A stretch of 64,000 nt of DNA, from contig DGWA01000011.1 in NCBI GenBank assembly GCA_002395105.1, positions 1 through 64,000 of the forward strand, written 5' to 3'. Position numbers and translations under genes: made by a program. This document shows, one piece after another, positions 16,421-25,700 of the stretch (position 1 is its first letter; each line of letters opens with the position of its first letter). Source of the stretch: Rickettsiales bacterium UBA4270. Lineage in GTDB: Bacteria > Pseudomonadota > Alphaproteobacteria > Rickettsiales > Deianiraeaceae. A model generated the notes under the pieces. It saw nothing but the letters and a program-made list of their open reading frames with translations. It was not told the DNA's origin and did no database searches.

Positions 16421-18298
16421 TCAAAATCTCGTCATCATTCTATTATATCGCTTATTATTTTCATATTTTTCAAGTTTATCTTTATAGTCCATCCAATAAA
16501 GTATGGCCCCAACTATTGTTAGTAACAACAATATAAACAGCATAACATTAAACTCTGGTTTTTTACTCATATTATTTCGATCAAGAGATAATTTAGCATT
16601 CTCGTTATTTAAACTAATTTTCTTATTTTCATCATCTTCATCTTCTGTTTTTTTTTCTTTATCATCTTTTTTTTTATCATCTTTTTTATTATTTTTTTCA
16701 TCTGTTCGCTCATCGTCAGGTGTTTTACTTCGTTCGATGTTTCTTGAAGAAGATGGTGTTCTTGTTGAATCAGCCCCACCTCTACGAGCCCCTGAACCAC
16801 CACTATAAGTACCAGGTTTACCGGTATCATAACCACCACCGTAAAGACCTGCGCCAGCTTCTTCTAAATTTTCGTCAGCATGACAAATATCGTTTGGATC
16901 TACTTCTTCTTTACTGTCTAAATCACGACATATTACTCGCAAACGATCACTCTCATCTTTTTCTTTTTCAAACGTGTAATTTTTTGTTTCTCCATTATAA
17001 TCAACCCTGATCTCGATAGGCTTTCCTTCTTCTCCTTCTGTTATTGTTTTTAAACCATTCCAATTACCGCACTCAACAATTGCTCCTTTTTTAAACTGTA
17101 CTGTTTTTCCAAGAATAGTTAAATTATCGTCAATACCAAACTTAAACGTTCCTGTACCTTTTGGTTTTGCGCGATCATACCATTTTGGTCCAGCATTCGG
17201 TATGCTATATTCACCATCATATTCATGTCTTGAAGCGCTAAATATAACTTTGTATTGTTCGCCATCAATTAAATTGAAATTTTGTCTATCTATAAATCCT
17301 TGAAATACAGCTGAGTCAGATGATATTACTCCTTGATAATAAATTGTTCTTTTTTTGGCCATTCTTTTGTGTTTAGTGAAATCTTGATATGTCGTTAATA
17401 CAAAAGAATCCATATCTTTTCGATAAACACTATCAAAATCTGGAATATCAAGATCAGTATCATCAAAATTTCTAATATCTAAAAAATCTTGTTCTCCTGA
17501 TTTGTATTCTTTTTGTTGTGAAATAATTGTTCTTCCTCCTTGCTCTAATGAAATGTCTTCAGTACACAAATCTTTGCTCATAATAACATTATATTTCATC
17601 GTTTTGCCTCCATTTGAAAATTTTATAGTATAACTGCCAGCATCAAAGTTTACAGTTTCTTCAACTTCAACAATATCTGTATCTCTTAACCCTGATATTA
17701 TATTATTAGATAAAATGTTATTAAATAATGTATCGCGACCATTTACATAATATTTACTCTTTATATCTCGAACAGACATTTTTCGTTTAATTGAAATATT
17801 GGAGTATTTTTTTAAAAGATTAATATTTTCTTCAGAAACATATTTACTTAATTCTTTAAAATCAGGTAAATTATTTTTTGTAAAAAAATTTTTTTTCACA
17901 TTATCTTTTATATCTTTTAGCACATCATCTGGAGATTTTGACATGGCCTCAATTTTGATACGTTCGTCTGTAAACTCTTGTTGCGTTTTATTATATTCTT
18001 TAACTTTTACTTCGCAATTATCGCCGCCTGGTTTGTGAGTAAAGGTAGATAGTATAACATTTTGATTTTCTTTTGTAAATTCGTAATCATATTTTGTGTT
18101 ACCTTGTACTGCTTTAATTGTTGCTTTGTTTTTATTTTTTTCATCTTTTATAATGTTATTTTTGCCAAATTTAGCTGTAACTGTGCAATTTTTAGGTATT
18201 TCATATTTAGCTAAACCATTAAAAACACTTACCGCGGTTTTTTCCGTTAAAGTTTTAGTGTTTTTGCTGCTAAATATACGTTTAAAAAATTGTTGCAT
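16421..18298 (-). CDS. Unknown protein with C-terminal membrane anchor
   Basis: A 625-residue protein of no family I know. The ATG at 18298 is preferred over a TTG eleven codons upstream because a promoter lies just before it. Residues 1-460 are beta-rich and polar, with repeated short strands (patterns such as GTFKF and GEYSI are faintly MORN-like). A Gly/Ser-rich segment (about 480-515) and a highly charged Lys/Asp/Glu linker (515-570) follow, then a single hydrophobic segment near 585-607 and a short basic tail. This layout suits a tail-anchored protein. Its 3' end abuts the duplicated licD/ATPase junction. Confidence 0.72.
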   Translation of the reverse strand: MQQFFKRIFSSKNTKTLTEKTAVSVFNGLAKYEIPKNCTVTAKFGKNNIIKDEKNKNKATIKAVQGNTKYDYEFTKENQNVILSTFTHKPGGDNCEVKVKEYNKTQQEFTDERIKIEAMSKSPDDVLKDIKDNVKKNFFTKNNLPDFKELSKYVSEENINLLKKYSNISIKRKMSVRDIKSKYYVNGRDTLFNNILSNNIISGLRDTDIVEVEETVNFDAGSYTIKFSNGGKTMKYNVIMSKDLCTEDISLEQGGRTIISQQKEYKSGEQDFLDIRNFDDTDLDIPDFDSVYRKDMDSFVLTTYQDFTKHKRMAKKRTIYYQGVISSDSAVFQGFIDRQNFNLIDGEQYKVIFSASRHEYDGEYSIPNAGPKWYDRAKPKGTGTFKFGIDDNLTILGKTVQFKKGAIVECGNWNGLKTITEGEEGKPIEIRVDYNGETKNYTFEKEKDESDRLRVICRDLDSKEEVDPNDICHADENLEEAGAGLYGGGYDTGKPGTYSGGSGARRGGADSTRTPSSSRNIERSKTPDDERTDEKNNKKDDKKKDDKEKKTEDEDDENKKISLNNENAKLSLDRNNMSKKPEFNVMLFILLLLTIVGAILYWMDYKDKLEKYENNKRYNRMMTRF

Positions 18299-18322
18299 AA
18301 TAATCAACAAATACCAAGTATG

Positions 18323-18350
18323 ATTATACAAAAATTAAAATTAATGACAA
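18323..18350 (-). promoter_or_regulatory. Promoter TTGTCA-N16-TATAAT
   Basis: On the minus strand TTGTCA (18350-18345) and TATAAT (18328-18323) are 16 bp apart, 24 bp before the ATG at 18298. One mismatch to consensus. Confidence 0.6.
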
Positions 18351-18422
18351 ATTTAACTATTTTAAATAACAAATGAAAAATATAAACTTGCAAAATAAAA
18401 ATGTTATCTTACTTTTTCAAAA

Positions 18423-18764
18423 ATGTTAAGAAGTGCCGAAGAATATTCTATTGGAGACGTTGCAAAGATGTTAAATTTACCAGTACATACAATACGATTT
18501 TGGACAGGCGAATTTCAACATATTGAATGTATAAGACGCAATGGTAGAAGGTATTATGATAATAAAGCCGTTGATGAGCTTAAAAAAATTAAGGAATTAT
18601 CTCATAAGAAAGGATTAAAAATTGATGGCATAAAACAAATGCTAAGATATCGTAAAATTGATATGGAAAAACTTGATAAAGCAAATAAAATGGATTTTCA
18701 AATAAAGATTGATACTGCTATAAAAAGAATAGATAAAATCATAGATTTAATGTCGAAATGTTGA
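18423..18764 (+). CDS. MerR-family transcriptional regulator
   Basis: A 113-residue protein with a winged helix-turn-helix of MerR type at the N-terminus (YSIGDVAKMLNLPVHTIRFW, then RRNGRRYYDNKAVDELKKI) and a short C-terminal helix. It lacks an obvious effector-binding domain. Small regulators of this type are found in alphaproteobacteria, sometimes next to translation or integration host factor genes. Its stop is one base before the deformylase start, so the two are one operon. The regulated target is unknown. Confidence 0.88.
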   Translation: MLRSAEEYSIGDVAKMLNLPVHTIRFWTGEFQHIECIRRNGRRYYDNKAVDELKKIKELSHKKGLKIDGIKQMLRYRKIDMEKLDKANKMDFQIKIDTAIKRIDKIIDLMSKC

Positions 18765-18765
18765 T

Positions 18766-19230
18766 ATGTCTATTTTACACATTGTTAAATATCCCGATGA
18801 ACTTTTGCATGAAAAATCAAAAGATATAAAATATTTTGATAAAAAACTTGAAAATTTAGTTTCAAATATGTTCGAAACTATGTATAAATTTGATGGCATT
18901 GGACTTGCCGCTGTCCAAATTGGAATTCTTAAAAATGTAATAGTCATAGATATAGACAAAGATAAACAACAATTTAAGTCTGAAGTGATAAATCCAAAAA
19001 TAATTAGTTTTTCACAAGACACAAGTGAAATGAAAGAAGGATGTTTATCTGTTAAAAAAAAAACATTTAGTATAAAACGTCCAAATAAGATAATCGTAGA
19101 ATTCTTTAAATTAGACGGAAAACAATATAAAATTGAAGCAGACGGGCTATTATCTAAGTGCTTCCAGCATGAAATAGATCATACAAACGGAATTACTATA
19201 GTTGATAGATATAACGAGCAAAAAGATTAA
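18766..19230 (+). CDS. def: Peptide deformylase
   Basis: A 154-residue metalloenzyme that removes the formyl group from the initiator methionine of new proteins. All three motifs are present: GIGLAAVQIG (44-53), EGCLS (91-95, Cys metal ligand) and QHEIDH (134-139, two His ligands and catalytic Glu). It is somewhat shorter than average at the C-terminus. Translation is likely coupled to the upstream merR-like gene. It converges with and overlaps the next gene by four bases. Confidence 0.95.
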   Translation: MSILHIVKYPDELLHEKSKDIKYFDKKLENLVSNMFETMYKFDGIGLAAVQIGILKNVIVIDIDKDKQQFKSEVINPKIISFSQDTSEMKEGCLSVKKKTFSIKRPNKIIVEFFKLDGKQYKIEADGLLSKCFQHEIDHTNGITIVDRYNEQKD

Positions 19231-19694
19231 TTATTTTTTTTGAAAAAAAATATCATTAATACTATTAATGAAGAAAGTAAAATCTGATAAGCAAATATTT
19301 GCCAAATAAAAATATTTTTCATTATAAAATTAATCATATTAGATATTGTAAAAAACAATAGAATAAACATAATTACATGATATTTTTTTATAGCATAAAG
19401 ATAGTTATTTTTTATTCTAAAAATAAACATATCTGCAATACACCAAGCAATAACATTATTACCAATAACAAAGAAAAAAGAGATGTCATAAATTAAATAT
19501 ATTAATATAGATGCTAAAAACATCATTATGCTTTGTTTTTTAAAACTATGATAGTTAAGAATATATACTATAAAAAACACAATAACTGAAGCAACGGAAT
19601 ATAAAAAATACCCATAGTTAAATAAATCTGTAAAATTTGCTGCATAAAATATCAATAATAGTGTTAAAAATAAAACCAAACTCATATTAAACAA
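19227..19694 (-). CDS. Small integral membrane protein, unknown
   Basis: A 155-residue very hydrophobic protein with about five membrane segments and a basic C-terminus. Size and topology are compatible with MreD, but I see no decisive motif and no mreB or mreC nearby. It lies 34 bp downstream of the aminotransferase gene on the same strand and may be co-transcribed with it. Confidence 0.65.
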   Translation of the reverse strand: MFNMSLVLFLTLLLIFYAANFTDLFNYGYFLYSVASVIVFFIVYILNYHSFKKQSIMMFLASILIYLIYDISFFFVIGNNVIAWCIADMFIFRIKNNYLYAIKKYHVIMFILLFFTISNMINFIMKNIFIWQIFAYQILLSSLIVLMIFFFKKNN

Positions 19695-19728
19695 AAATTC
19701 ACTATAACATAATATTCAAGCAACAAGC

Positions 19729-20910
19729 TTAAATTAATTTCTTTTTCATTGTTTCTATTCTTTCTAACGCTTTATTTAAAACATCATCGTTTTTAGCAAA
19801 ATGCATACGAAATATGCCGTTTGTTTTATAATTATCAACAAAAAAACTACTTGCTGGAACAAAAGCTAATCCATATTTTTCACAAACCATTTTTGCAAAC
19901 TCAAAATCATTTGTTAAACCAGAACTTTTTACCAGCTCTTTTAAATACATTAATATAAAATATGTCCCTTCTGGTTTAAAATATTCAATATTAATATTTT
20001 CCAACCCATTACATACTAAATTACGTTTATATGTATATTTTTCCAATAAATCACTATAATATTCTTTCTTGAAATTCAAACCAACCGTAACTGCCTCTTG
20101 CAATGGTGCTGCCGCAGATATAACAAGAAAATTACTAACCTTTTTTATTGCATCTGTAATCTCTTTTGGTGCCATAGTAAAACCAATTCTCCAACCAGTT
20201 ATTGCATATGTTTTTGACATTGAATTACAAACTATAGTTCTTTCTCTCATGTCTGGTAATGTTGCCATATATACCATTTTATTTGGTTCATAAACCATGT
20301 GTTCGTAAACTTCATCTGTTATTACATAAACATCATACTTCTTCGCTAAATCAGCAATAAACTTCATTTCATCGAATGTAAAAACTCTTCCGCTTGGATT
20401 TGAAGGATTACATACAATTATTGCTTTTAAACCTTTCTTAAAAGCATCTTCTAATTCGTTAGGATCAAAACTATATTTATTTGAAGGCCTTAATGGAATA
20501 TAAACTTGTTCAGCACCAGCAAAAATACATGCTGTTTTATAATTTTCATATATAGGAGTAAACATTGCAACTTTATCTCCATTATTAACTACGGAAAGTA
20601 TTGTCGCGACCATCGCTTCAGTTCCACCACAAGTAATTGTTAGTTCAGTTTCAGGATCAACATCAAGCCCAGTAAACATTTTCTGTTTTTTCGCAAGGGC
20701 ATTACGAATATTTTTAGAACCATACGAAATTGGATATTGATTATAATCCTCATGTGCAACCTGCTCTAAACGATTAAGAATTTCTATAGGTGGATTAAAA
20801 TCCGGAAAACCTTGACTTAAATTTATAGCATTAAACTTATTTGCAAAAAAAGTCATTCCTCTTATTATTGAATCAGAAAACAACGACATTTTATCTGATA
20901 ACTTTCTCAT
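19729..20910 (-). CDS. Class I/II pyridoxal-phosphate aminotransferase
   Basis: A 393-residue fold-type I aminotransferase. It starts with the NLSQGFPDF segment typical of the aspartate/methionine/kynurenine aminotransferase branch, has the Asp of ITDEVYEH (199) that binds the PLP ring nitrogen, the Schiff-base lysine in SKTYAITGWRIG (Lys233) and a C-terminal FRMHF arginine for the substrate carboxylate. The exact amino donor cannot be told; aspartate, methionine or succinyl-diaminopimelate use are all possible. It is divergent from the QueD homologue. Confidence 0.9.
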   Translation of the reverse strand: MRKLSDKMSLFSDSIIRGMTFFANKFNAINLSQGFPDFNPPIEILNRLEQVAHEDYNQYPISYGSKNIRNALAKKQKMFTGLDVDPETELTITCGGTEAMVATILSVVNNGDKVAMFTPIYENYKTACIFAGAEQVYIPLRPSNKYSFDPNELEDAFKKGLKAIIVCNPSNPSGRVFTFDEMKFIADLAKKYDVYVITDEVYEHMVYEPNKMVYMATLPDMRERTIVCNSMSKTYAITGWRIGFTMAPKEITDAIKKVSNFLVISAAAPLQEAVTVGLNFKKEYYSDLLEKYTYKRNLVCNGLENINIEYFKPEGTYFILMYLKELVKSSGLTNDFEFAKMVCEKYGLAFVPASSFFVDNYKTNGIFRMHFAKNDDVLNKALERIETMKKKLI

Positions 20911-21014
20911 ATAAATCGAGCTTTATTGTATTTTTTCTTATTGTCAAATCTTATAGTAAAAACCGCTTGCAAAATATTAAATTCATTATTAACAAGCCAA
21001 ATAAGCTAAATTGT

Positions 21015-21497
21015 ATGTTTTTTTTTAATGGAAACAAAACTACAAAAATTGGAAGAAGTGAACATATATCTTGCACAAAAATTATTGAATTTGATGCCGG
21101 ACATCGCGTCTTTGATGCCGATACAGATAAATGTGAAAAATTACATGGTCATCATTATAAAGCAGAAATAACATTTACAGCAGATGTTCTTGATAACGGT
21201 ATGGTTGTTGATTTTACAGTAATAAAAAATAGAGTAAAAAATTGGATAGATCAAAATTGGGATCATAATGTTATTTTATCTTACAGAGATGATAAACTTG
21301 CAAATGCAATAAACGAAACAACCGGACAAAATGTTTTTATATTAAAAAATAATGCAACAACAGAGCTAATGGCTATGTATTTACTTGAACTATGTAATCA
21401 AACACTTTTTGAAGATTTAGATGCTAATATAATATGCAGTAAAGTAAAAATATGGGAAACGCCAACATCATTTGCTGAATATGAAATCGATGAATAA
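21015..21497 (+). CDS. queD: 6-pyruvoyltetrahydropterin synthase/QueD family, possible FolB substitute
   Basis: A 160-residue COG0720 protein. Zinc ligands are His30 (FDAGH) and His44/His46 (HGH); the catalytic region reads CEKLHGH with Cys40 and Glu41. QueD enzymes (queuosine pathway) use the cysteine, PTPS-III enzymes (making 6-hydroxymethyl-dihydropterin for folate) use a glutamate, and proteins with both are known to do both reactions. The next gene encodes FolK-FolP, and no FolB is seen, which favours a folate role. The ATG at 21015 is chosen because the upstream open frame is low-complexity leader without homology. The coding end overlaps folKP by eight bases. Confidence 0.85.
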   Translation: MFFFNGNKTTKIGRSEHISCTKIIEFDAGHRVFDADTDKCEKLHGHHYKAEITFTADVLDNGMVVDFTVIKNRVKNWIDQNWDHNVILSYRDDKLANAINETTGQNVFILKNNATTELMAMYLLELCNQTLFEDLDANIICSKVKIWETPTSFAEYEIDE

Positions 21498-22767
21498 TTT
21501 TAAATTTAATTGTAAAAACACAAACAAAGAAATAAATTTTTATTATTTTTTATCACTTGGATCAAATATAGGAAATAAAATTAAAAATATTGATACAGCA
21601 ATAGAAAAACTTAAAGATATAGGTTGTAAAATTCTTCAAATTGCACCATATTACAAAACAAAACCACTTTTACCAGACGATGCAGATAAAAATTACAATA
21701 AAATGTTTTATAATACTGTTATAGAAATTGAAACAAATTTCGAACCACATGAATTTCTTAAAAAAATAAAACAAATAGAACTTAAAATGGGACGTCCAAA
21801 AAAACATCAACATTGGTCTCCAAGAATAATAGATATAGATATATTATATTGCAAACAAGGAATAAAACCAATATTCATAGCAGAAAAAACATTATCAATC
21901 CCACACAAAGAAATATTTAATAGAGCTTTTGTTTTAGATCCACTAGCACAAATTGCTCCAAATTTAGTTATAAATTCGAAGAATATTTTGTCAGAAAGCA
22001 AAAAACACAGACAACACCAAAGTGCAAAAATGAAAATAATAAATATAAACAACAATTCATTTTCAGGTGATGGAATAACTGATCCTATGGAAATAGAAAA
22101 AAAAATTAAATATCTTACAAAAAAAAGAGTTGCGTTTATAGATATAGGCGCAGAAAGTACAAACCCACTTGCAAAACCTATTTCTTCAAAAGAAGAAATA
22201 GATAGACTAAAAAAATCAAATATTATAAATACAATAAAAAAATATAAAACAAATGGAGTAAAATTTTCAATTGACACATATCACCCAGAAACCGCAGATT
22301 TTGCAATAAAAAATGGTTTCGACGTAATAAACGATGTAAATGGATTTAAAGATGAAAAAATGTGGAACATTATGCAAAAAAATAATAATATTTGTGCAGT
22401 AATAATGCATTCTATAGTACCAAATGGAACAAAAAAAATGTGTATCAATAACAATATAAACATAATAGAAGTTTTAAATAAATGGGTTGAAAACGTAATA
22501 GAAAAAGCTAATTTCTATAAAATAGATAAAAACAGAATAATAATTGACTATGGAATTGGATTTGGAAAAACGGCAGAACAAGATCTATTTATAATAAATA
22601 ACTTTAATAAAATTAATAATAATAGTCTTCTAGTCCTAATAGGTCATTCAAGGAAAAATTTTTTAAAATTACTTGGAGCAAAAAACATAGATGATAGAAA
22701 AAAAATAACAAAAAAAGTATCTTTAAAATTAACAAAACATGGAGCCGATATTTTAAGGTTACACTGA
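21490..22767 (+). CDS. folKP: FolK-FolP fusion: HPPK and dihydropteroate synthase
   Basis: A 425-residue bifunctional enzyme for two successive folate steps: pyrophosphorylation of hydroxymethyl-dihydropterin, then joining to p-aminobenzoate. The HPPK half (about 10-165) has SLGSNIG, GRPKKH...PRIIDIDIL and IPHKEIFNRAFVLDPL. The DHPS half (about 185-425) has a divergent NNNSFSGDG loop in place of the usual NVTPDSFSDGG, then DIGAESTNP, SIDTYHP, NDVNGF, IIDYGIGFGKT and GHSRKNF. Two earlier in-frame ATGs exist, but the ATG at 21490 is nearest the queD stop. Fused folKP genes occur in Rickettsia and Chlamydia. It converges with the giant gene and overlaps it by nine bases. Confidence 0.92.
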   Translation: MNNFKFNCKNTNKEINFYYFLSLGSNIGNKIKNIDTAIEKLKDIGCKILQIAPYYKTKPLLPDDADKNYNKMFYNTVIEIETNFEPHEFLKKIKQIELKMGRPKKHQHWSPRIIDIDILYCKQGIKPIFIAEKTLSIPHKEIFNRAFVLDPLAQIAPNLVINSKNILSESKKHRQHQSAKMKIININNNSFSGDGITDPMEIEKKIKYLTKKRVAFIDIGAESTNPLAKPISSKEEIDRLKKSNIINTIKKYKTNGVKFSIDTYHPETADFAIKNGFDVINDVNGFKDEKMWNIMQKNNNICAVIMHSIVPNGTKKMCINNNINIIEVLNKWVENVIEKANFYKIDKNRIIIDYGIGFGKTAEQDLFIINNFNKINNNSLLVLIGHSRKNFLKLLGAKNIDDRKKITKKVSLKLTKHGADILRLH

Positions 22768-25700
22768 ACTTGTATTTATCTCATTAGTAGTATTGCCAGC
22801 TATAATATCAATCGTCTTCATATTAATTACAGGCGCATTGTTGTTGATTTGTTGTTTGTATGTACTATTACTTGACACTTTAATTATTTCTTTAAACTTA
22901 CCTACTGTATCGTTATTTAATTGAGATTGAACAAAATTCTCAAATACTTTTCCGTCGTCTTTTGCGCCAGAATCAACAATTTTCCGAAATAACACTTCAG
23001 CACCAAATCGTGTCGATAAATCTTCTATATTATAATATTTTATAGCTGTAAGTAAAAATAATTTAACATTATCCATGTTATTTAAATTATCTAATATTGT
23101 TCTTGTTTTGTTTTTTTTATTTACTGAATCAACATTAAGACATATTAATTTTTTGATTTCATCATTATATTTTTTTTCATTTAAGAATGAAAAATACTTT
23201 ATAAATTTTCGTTCATCAAATGCTAAATCAATATCTTGCATGTCTTTATCTACTTCTATAGTGTAAATGCAACTATTAATACACTCATAGTCGGTTAATA
23301 TTTTTTCTTCTTGATAATCATAAAAACAATAATTACTACTATTTAGTTTTGAGCTAAGCACATTATTAACGTGTTCAATACCTTTCTTGTTATCAAATTT
23401 GATTCTAATGTCATTACATGGCAAATAAATACTTCTATTTACTAAAGTGCCAAAACAATTAGTAATACTATTTATTTCTAAAGATATGTTTTTTGCATCA
23501 GGTTTATATGAATAATAAATATCAATTGTCTCAAAGTTGTTTAAAAGATCATCATCACATCTTTGTCTGCATAACGTACTAATTTTGTTTTGTATCTGTT
23601 GCTTCATGCTACTCATTTTTTTAAATTCATTTTTTTTAATCAAAATACAATTATTTTTAATACTTTGATCAATATTTTTTTCATCGTTGTCGTAAAGGAA
23701 AATACACAATTTTTTTCTTTTCTTAAGATCGTCTGTTGTAATATTTGTTTCTACATTCAAAATACCTCGAATATTATTAATTATTTTATCACTAGATTTA
23801 TCAATATCCTTGCATATATCTTGAACATTTTCATAATCAGCAAAGGAAGGTTTTACTAACTCTTTAATATTTTTTATGATGTCTTTAAGTTTTTTTCTAA
23901 CATCTTCTTGTTGTTGTGTAGTATATGACTTCGACATATTCTTAATTTTTGTTTCAATTTCGTTATTTTCATCAAATAAAGTTTTTAAAATATTAAATGC
24001 ACTAATAACTTTTTCTCTGTCATTAATCGAAAAAACATTGTCATCATTTATAGTGTCCTTTTCTGTAACAAAAACATTACTAATATTGCTTGTTGATTTA
24101 AAATAATCAGGTAAATCATTGTTATTAATTACAATACCAGCATCGTACAATGATTTAAATATTTTCTTTAGCCCAAGAATAACATTTTTTTCTACATCTT
24201 TAATTTTTTTAATAACATCGGCTTTTTGTTGTTGATACAACACTTTTGAACGTTGTACGACAGTATTATCATCTATGTTTTTACAACTACCAATCTTAAT
24301 CATTTTATCTAATGTCTCTCTTTTAATATATATTGCGAGATTTATATCTTGTAAATCAGTATCTTTCTCTACTCCTTCTTTGTAATGGTTATCATTAAAC
24401 TCACACAAGCAATTTTGATTTTTCAGATCTTTATACGAATACCATACATAATGACCTCTTTCTGCTGATTCGCCAAAATGTTTTGAAAAACCAGATAAGA
24501 CATATTCCTCACCATTCAGGAAAATCCTATTAACTTCTGAAATATTATGGTATTCTTCTAAATTAAAATCTTTTTTTTTGTCTTTTGTGATATAAAAACT
24601 TCTACTCGAATTACTTAATGCATGTTTATATTTGTTCATGTCAACAGTAAAATTACCTATACAAACAATATCGCCATATTTTTTGTCCTTAACTTGAAAT
24701 TTATACTTATAATCTGATTCATCGCATAAAATATCATAATTATGATATAAATCTGAATAGTTAATTATAACATCTTCTTCACAATTATTTACATCAACAG
24801 TAGTATCTGTATTGGAACTATAATTATGTATTTTATACTTTAATTGTCTTCCAGATAAACAGTCAAATTCAACACATTTAGAATCTGCAGAATGAAACGA
24901 CGATATATCGGTTTTAGCAATATATTTAACAAAATATTCATAAATTGGTTTAATGTATTCTGAAGGATCCTGTTGTTCACTTTGTTTACCGTAAATATAA
25001 TCCGTCAATTTATTGAATGCATTTCTTAATCTTAATAATAATTTTCCTTTGACACTATCATAATGAGCACCTGATATTAAAACATACAATGTCATAAAAA
25101 AATTATTCCATTCTTTATCTTTATCTTCAGAATTGGTAAATGCATTATTTTTAACCATCAACTGACTATCATCGTATCCAGAATTTTCGTCAAAAACACG
25201 TATATTTTCATCTTCTAGATGTTTTTTCGCCCAATTGCATAGTATTTTATACGCAATTATATCGTTTCTAAAGGCACGTGTAACGACATTAAAAAAACAC
25301 GTATTTGAAGTATTTTCTTCTCCATTGAAATCCGTAAAAAAATCACAGTATTCTGCTTTTGTTGAAAAAGTTGTATAATTTTCATTAATCGCATTTAAAT
25401 TTTCTTGTGGTTCATTACTATTAATACTTTTTTGATTTTTCTTTATTTGTTCTTGTAGCTCTTTAGCATTCATATATTTTTCTACATCGTGTTTTACTTC
25501 CTCTCGTTTTTTACGTAACGATATATCTATATTCATAAGATCTTCTTTTAACTTATTATCTCGCTCTTGTTGTTTTGATGGATTTGTAAAAAAATCATTG
25601 TAATTACTATCAGTTTTGTTTATTGCTCGTTTTTTTGTTCCTGCCTTATATTTTGTTGTTGTTGTTTCTTTTTGGTTTTGTTTATATATCTGCTGTACCT

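Noticed and set aside
16330..16536. Separate 68-residue gene
   Set aside because: Only the first 16 codons match the ATPase; the remainder is antisense to the end of the next gene.
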